Positions 58,482 to 64,000 of a stretch of 64,000 nucleotides of DNA are shown here, piece by piece. The notes below the pieces were generated by a model. It had not been told where the DNA came from. It searched no databases and was given only the letters and a program-made list of their open reading frames with translations. Within the stretch, counting starts at the first letter, position 1. Every line of letters starts with the position of its first letter. The position numbers and the translations under genes were made by a program. Location of the stretch: the NCBI RefSeq assembly GCF_017654505.1, contig NC_054534.1:24475689-24539688 (forward strand). Direction: 5' to 3'. The stretch is from Polyodon spathula. Taxonomy: Eukaryota > Chordata > Actinopteri > Acipenseriformes > Polyodontidae.

Positions 58482-58985
58482 TGTGGCAGGGTTGAAGTCT
58501 GCCCCTGTAAAATACAGTTTTGTTTAATTATAAATATGGTTTGGTGAGATTTGGTTTTGTTTGGAACAATGCGTTTCATTTTGGATATGGTAGGGCTGGG
58601 AGGTTAAATTTCCCTCCCTGCCTAACTGAAAAGAATGTGCAGCAGGTGGCCAAGTGTCAATTGAAGAACTGACAATCAATTAACCCTGGTCACCTGCCTT
58701 TAAAAAGGGGCTGGATTCAGGCAGTTATTTCTGTGCTGTTCCATGCTATGTGTTGTGTTGTTACTGCGTGTTTAACCAGGGTGAGAGAAACAAATCTGAA
58801 GAACATCTATGTGTTTAACCAGGGTTCTTTGTAAAGGAATTATGACTGTGCATTTAACCAGGATAATTGCCACTTTAGGTTAAGGGATTAACGTTGAGGA
58901 TTTTAATCCCACACCACGTGTTTATTAAATTTGTGGCAGTGTAGCATTCTGGGTGTTTCTACAAACAGCGGCAGAACAGTAACAA
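58482..58985 (+). mobile_element. Probable solo LTR
   Basis: Starts TGTGGCAGGGTTG and contains a TATA-like TTTAAAAAGGGG (about 58700). The motif GTTTAACCAGGG or a close variant occurs three times (about 58768, 58812 and 58853). The first 30 bases resemble the LTR-like start at 63835. The right border is uncertain (an end in CA between 58960 and 58992) and no target duplication could be fixed. Confidence 0.5.
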
Positions 58986-61883
58986 TCAAAATGATATACA
59001 TTATTGTATTAATTTTACATTAGACATGATGGATCTTTTATTAGATTTATTAATCTAATTTTGGAAATGTGTTCTCTATCACGCAGGTATTATGTGTCTG
59101 GGTTAAATTATTTATTTATTTCTGAGGTCTGAAGAATAATTCAATTGCACTGGATAACCCTAAGACAGCCCAGTATGAGAAGTCTTTGTAAATTAATACA
59201 ATTATTTTGGTACTTTCAAAAATAATACCCTTTCATTTTACATTTTACTTCTATCATGTACTCCGGACAACTGGTGTAGATTGTGCCAAGGACATTCTTA
59301 ATCCCCCATCTTGCAACCCCTAATCTTTGTGTTGTGTGCAGCTTCAAAACACAATCCTTTCTTGTACCTTCAATCTTCAAACATGACCATTTCATATTAT
59401 TGTGTGTAGTTGTGCACATAATGTCACAATGTGGCTGAAAATACGCCGGAGGGTTGAGCCAACACAGAATGTATAATTTTGTAAACTACCTACGCCGGTC
59501 ACTTAACAGCGTTGTACCTGCTCATATGCAACAGCTTCCTATACAAAGGTACCGAGGCGTTCAACAGTCATAGCTGCATGCTGTACATGTATTGCAGTTT
59601 GTGAAGCGTGCTCCAGAAAATCTCCTTAATATTACATGCAGGAGGCACCATGTCATGACACACCTTTTTCTCAGTTCTATCTCAGCACTTGAATTAAAGT
59701 AGTATGTCATCCATGATGGATTGCATGGATTAGTCTTTTGCAGTTACAGCAGAATCTCCAACAATCTTCACCATTCTATCCACAACAACTTAACGGACAA
59801 TATTCAACACTCATGTAGGGTTAAAACTGACTCCAGTCACTGCACTTTTACTGAACATGCCTCACAGCTGTAATCTTTAGCTCTTTAAATACAATGTGCG
59901 CCCCCAACCCAGTAAAAGGTCCAGTCTACTTGGGCAGCATTGGCTTAAGTCTTCTTACAGAGATAACTGTGAAGAAAGAAGAACAAGAAGTGACAGGCTG
60001 AAACAAGACACCCCGACACCAAGTAATATCTGTCTCATCTCCTTTTCCACTTACATGATGATGTATTTCACTTTCTCATCTCCTCACATTACTGCCATTG
60101 TAATATCGCAACATCACAAACCTGGGTCCTTGTAGTGAAATACAATCTGACAAGTTCATACTGCTCCAAGATGTTCTCTCGTGCATCACCCACTTTGTGT
60201 AACAATACTCCATTCACATGCTATTACGGGCAAATCGTTCTTAGGTATGACCAGATCCCCTTCGGTCACATTTTTTTGTTGATTTTTTTTTTTTTAATTT
60301 GAAAACAGTTTGTGGGAACTCTATGGAGTTTGAGAAGTCGCCCTGACACAACTTGGAACAAACATATAACCATTATAAAATAGATGCATGTATAGGAAAC
60401 GTAACACGGTACAGTTATGACTGAACTGATTACCTTTTCTGTTTAGAAGATTGAATCCATATTCTAGGAATGCATCCCAGAGCTGTTGTACTCATACTTG
60501 ACCGTTGATTAACATGTATGACATATGACAGTGTAAAAGGGTGTGACAAAAAAAAACAAAAAAACAATGCAGGTGCAGTACCATGCACCACCACCAAACT
60601 ACTATACCAACCCTGGTTCAGTATCACTCAGGGTGGCGTTGCTCTTTCAGCAGGGCACTGACTTACACAAACAGCAATTACAGAAATGTGAACAAAAACG
60701 ACAAACAAAACAGTATAAAAACACAAAATGCAACCTACAGTAGTTTGGCCGTGCACTGCTCCCCATAAAAAGAGAGGTCCCGCACCAGGAACTCTAATTA
60801 AACAAAACAAACTAAACCTGTAATCCTAATGTTTCATCCTACTTGATGAAGGGCTCTGCAGTGTCTCAGTTTAACAAAACCTACTAGTTCTACTGCAGTT
60901 GGAGATCAAAAGAGCTGCTTCTCTTAACAAATGCGCCAAGACTGGAAATCAATTAGAATCGGAATACATTCCACACATGCTTTTTCCAAGGATTGTTTTC
61001 GTTTTGTTTTAACTCCATCCCTACTAAATTTAACAAATGTTAAATTATTACTTTATTTACAAAAAAACCCCAAAACAAAAACACCCAACCTTAACAAAAC
61101 TTTGTGTTGGGGTCACAGTCCCTGCCACAGGTAGTTATTTTGAAGACTGCAACAGTGGTGTAGACTGGGTGGGCACAGTCCACTTTCTATTTTTAGTGAA
61201 ATTGCATTGTTCACACTCCATCTTCATTGTTATTTGTCTTGAATAGTAGCCTGTTTTACTTCTCCCCAATACTTCATCCTTTAATATTCCCGAAGCAACT
61301 TTTCCTTTGCGTCTGCCTGTGTACACTGGACCACACGCAGTCACTGGAGTCTGATAAGCGGCACCGTGAACTGAAATTGACGTGAAGTAAATATAATAGT
61401 AGCATGTGTTGATTCAGTTAGGACATTTCTAAAGTAACAGATGACCTTTTTCTTCTTCTAAAACTGGCTCCCTCACATCGACCCTGCGTTACAGCAGGAA
61501 TTCTCAATTTGCTGAAAACAATTGTGAAAGCTTATATAATAGTGAAAGTTATTTAATATCAATCAGACTTTACAAAGACACTGCACACCCATTTTTACTA
61601 GGCTATAATACAAAGCCTTCTGTTCTTTATTTTACTGCATACATTTTCTTGTGTTATTTTTTATTTGTGACTTATTTTGTCCGATTTTTAATGTGTTTTT
61701 CTTTTTTTAAATTAAGCATTCTGTTCGCTTGTTTTTTTTTTATTTCAGTCATCTGTGATGTTTGTACAGTCTTTATAGTTGTTATTGTAAAAGACCTTTG
61801 GGATACTACATTGTATGTAAAAAGGGCACAAGTGTTTGGCTATTGTCAGATTTTTTTTAAGCTTTAGTTTTTATTTGTATTTT

Positions 61884-61917
<34 letters not shown>

Positions 61918-61976
61918 GCATTTACTTTGTAAAGAGTTTTAGGATCCTTATAATAAAAAGATGCCATCTAACAAAG

Positions 61977-62003
61977 ATTATTATTATTATAATTATTATT
62001 ATT
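61977..62003. repeat. (ATT)n microsatellite
   Basis: ATT/TTA triplets directly before the GC-rich retroelement block that begins near 62004. Confidence 0.85.
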
Positions 62004-62047
62004 AAGCACCCAGATGGGGGGTCCACGGGAATCCAAAGCCCGAGGGA

Positions 62048-62155
62048 CTGCTGTTTCCACCTTCACCAGCAGAGGAAGAATTCCTGCTGTTTCCACCTCC
62101 ACCAGCAGAGGAAGAATTCCTGCTGTTTCCACCTCCACCAGCAGAGGAAGAATAC
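62048..62155 (+). repeat. 36-bp tandem repeat, three units
   Basis: Three near-identical 36-nt units (62048-62083, 62084-62119, 62120-62155), each encoding twelve residues of the form L-L-F-P-P-x-P-A-E-E-E-F/Y. A fourth, diverged unit may follow. Confidence 0.92.
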
Positions 62156-62640
62156 CTGCTGGTTTCACCTCCACAGCCTGCGTGGAAGGAGGCCAAACGT
62201 CCACAGCACAAGAGGGTTGAGTCAGTGTGTACGCAGCCCACAAAGGTGGAGTCTGAGCATCCACAGCCCACAAAGGAGAGTCAGAGCGTCCACAGCCCAA
62301 GTCTCCACCAGTAGAGGGTCTGCTGGTTCAGTCTCCAGCGTCAGTGGGAGAAGCCCTGCTTGCTCGAGGGCCACCATCGAGGGAGATCTGGGACTGGCTG
62401 ACAGACCCTGACAGTGGAATGGAAAGAGACCTCCCGAAGGTGATTAACCTGCTGTGGGCCCGAGATGGGGAGCGTTGGGAAACTTGGGAACAGCAACACC
62501 ACCCAGTGTCCCTCCGAGACATCACAGCCCAACTACCTGGCTGCCGATATGGGAAGGGGTCCCACCATCTCTGGTCTCTCATCAGGAGAAGCCCCGATGC
62601 TGTCTCCAGCACCAGAGGGAGAGGAGCCAATGCTGCTGTC

Positions 62641-62760
62641 CCCTGCAAGTGAGGGAGAGCCGCACCGGTCCCCTGCAAGTGAGGGAGAGCCGCACCGGTC
62701 CCCTGCAAGTGAGGGAGAGCCGCACCGGTCCCTGGCAAGTGAGGGAGAGCCTTCGTCACC
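62641..62760 (+). repeat. 30-bp tandem repeat, four units
   Basis: Four 30-nt units, the first three identical (CCCTGCAAGTGAGGGAGAGC then CGCACCGGTC). Each encodes ten residues, S-P-A-S-E-G-E-P-H-R. The high identity suggests recent expansion or gene conversion. Confidence 0.95.
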
Positions 62761-63834
62761 AGGAGACTAGACGCTGCTCCCAGAAGTAGAGCAGCAGGAG
62801 CTGCCTCTGCCTCCGCCACCTCCACCGCCAGGAGCAGAGCACCAGGAGCTGCCTCTGCCTCCGCCATCAGGAGCAGAGCAGCAGGAGTTGCTTCTGCCAC
62901 CTCCACTGCCAGGAGCAGAGCAGCAGGAGCTGCCTCTGCCTCCGCCACTTCCACCAGAAGAGGGTGAATGCCTGCTGGGTCCCTTTCCACCAGCAGTGGG
63001 TGAATGTCTGCTGGTATCACTTCCCCCACCATCACAAGGAGAGGAGCTGGAGCTACCTCTGCTTCCATCGCCATCAGTGGAGAGGAGCAGGAGCTGCCTC
63101 TCCCTGCACCAGAAGGACCAGGAATAGATGCTGGGGGTCCTCAGCAGCCCTTGCATAGGGTGCTGAGGGAAGCACGGGGAAGAACCGCCTGGCCGCATTG
63201 TCCGAGAAGAGGGCCAACACCTGCGCCCCAGCTTGTCTTGACTCCCTGCACATCTTCGTCCAAGGATGCTTGCCTTGAGGGTCCTTTGCTGCCTTCGCTT
63301 GGGGTTGCCAGAACTGCTTCGCCAGGGGTCGCTGTCAGCTCTGCTCGGGTGCAGGGGTAGTCTGGCTGGAGCTTCACCAGAGGGACCGGTTATGAAGAAG
63401 GGGGGAGAGGTCAGAAGATCACCTCCCCCTGCGGCAATTTCGCTGCAGGAGTTCTTGTGCCTGGAGTCCCACAGGAGAGAGCTGCCGGCTGAGAAACGAG
63501 GAAAGGTCAGGAAACCACCTTCCTCAGCCCCTTTCCGCTGCTGGAATTGCCCCGGCTGAAGGAATCATTCTAGGAGCTGTCAGCACGTCTGCTGACAGCC
63601 TCGGCATTGGCAGAATTTCCGTTGCCAGTAGTACAGCGGGAGGAGAGACTCACCTCACTGTCAGCACGTCTGCTGACAGCATGGCCAGTAGCAGCCTGGC
63701 TACTGGCAACATTGCCGCCCATGAACCCCTTAAAGTCCCCGTTCTTGGCCCGGGACTTTGAGGAAGACTTTTGGGATTTTAAGGGGGGAGGTGGCCATTG
63801 AGGCCACGTGTGCTACGCACAAGGAGGGGCAATA

Positions 63835-64000
63835 TGTGGCAATGTTGCCTTGCCCCTGTGAGCATTTCGGTGTTGTATGTTACGTGTAGTTTGTTCATGT
63901 TGGTGTACAGTCATTGGTCCACGGGATGGAATATGGGGTATGCGCATGAGTGTTTAAAATGTATATTTGTATTTAGGCACAAGGATTGCACAGCACATGC
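63835..64000 (+). mobile_element. Putative start of an LTR, cut by the window end
   Basis: TGTGGCAATGTTGCCTTGCC then CCTGTGA follows a purine tract and resembles the start of the probable solo LTR at 58482 (TGTGGCAGGGTTG, then TGCCCCTGTAA). The rest lies outside the window. Confidence 0.4.

Larger units (their letters stand above)
58240..62040. other. camk4: camk4 upstream intron sequence
   Basis: It should be part of the intron before the first camk4 exon of the window. I looked on the minus strand for the expected N-terminal exon (an acidic F-F-E-V-E-S-E-L-G-type segment) and did not find it. The probable LTR at 58482 is the only recognisable element; the rest is AT-rich. Confidence 0.5.
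62004..63834 (+). mobile_element. Decayed retroelement region with Pro/Glu-rich repeats
   Basis: An abrupt switch to GC-rich sequence. One plus-strand frame shows repeated L-L-F-P-P-P-P-A-E-E-E-F units, then S-P-A-S-E-G-E-P-H-R units, then G-A-E-Q-Q-E-L-P-L-P-P-P blocks and E-E-G-E-C-L-L-G-P. Another frame between them carries W-D-W-L-T-D-P-D-S-G-M-E-R-D-L-P-K-V. Stops and frameshifts separate the pieces, so it is not a working gene. The purine-rich AAGGAGGGG just before a TGTGGC start (63835) looks like a polypurine tract, which would make this the 3' internal part of an LTR retroelement. No reverse transcriptase or integrase motif is present to confirm the type. Confidence 0.5.

Noticed and set aside
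62328..63198. Long minus-strand open frames opposite the Pro/Glu-rich block
   Set aside because: They mirror the plus-strand repeats; their Ala/Val/Leu- or Ser/Gly-rich composition is a by-product of GC-rich tandem repeats.

Overview
The window is vertebrate nuclear DNA: split genes with GT-AG introns, many Tc1, hAT, LINE and SINE relics, long (TA)n arrays and poly(A)/poly(T) tracts. The transposon families and the gene content point to a ray-finned fish. A non-teleost such as a sturgeon or paddlefish is my best guess, but that is inference. No prokaryotic genes, CRISPR arrays, RNA operons or phage genes are visible.

Two protein-coding loci are recognisable and they converge tail to tail. 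(1) 1763-6574, plus strand: a STARD4-like START-domain lipid-transfer gene in five coding exons. It appears to be a pseudogene, because the exon at 4130-4221 has lost 35 nt compared with the length the family predicts, and further lesions lie downstream. (2) 12007-58239, minus strand: CAMK4, calcium/calmodulin-dependent kinase IV. Ten consecutive coding exons are present, all open, phase-compatible and ending in good splice sites. They run from the glycine-rich loop and catalytic lysine to the calmodulin-binding helix and a short C-terminal tail. The first coding exon is not in the window. STARD4 and CAMK4 are also convergent neighbours in human, so this is conserved synteny.

The rest is introns and intergenic DNA filled with mobile elements. 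From left to right: an L1-like LINE tail (1-600); a 999-bp hAT-type element with an exact 8-bp target duplication (4396-5394); a broken Tc1 (6849-8101); an internally deleted Tc1 relative (10905-11603); a TA-flanked MITE family (1465, 20715, 29114 and 43675); a Harbinger fragment (21415-22030); two inverted copies of an unclassified repeat (24472-25022 and 28860-29560), each broken by a different later insertion; a tRNA-derived SINE (33135) whose tail matches that of an L2-type LINE (39480-41584); a Tc1 (37414-38905) ending in a perfect 70-bp-arm palindrome; CR1-like LINE 3' ends (24711 and 49463); a 637-bp hAT element (55756-56392); a probable solo LTR (58482); and, at the right edge, a decayed proline/glutamate-rich retroelement region leading through a purine tract into what looks like the start of a related LTR (63835).

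The strongest observations are the frameshifting deletion in the STARD4 copy next to an intact CAMK4, the perfect palindrome at 38875-39021, and a MITE insertion whose empty site is preserved in a second copy of the host repeat 4 kb away. I found no convincing new molecular system.
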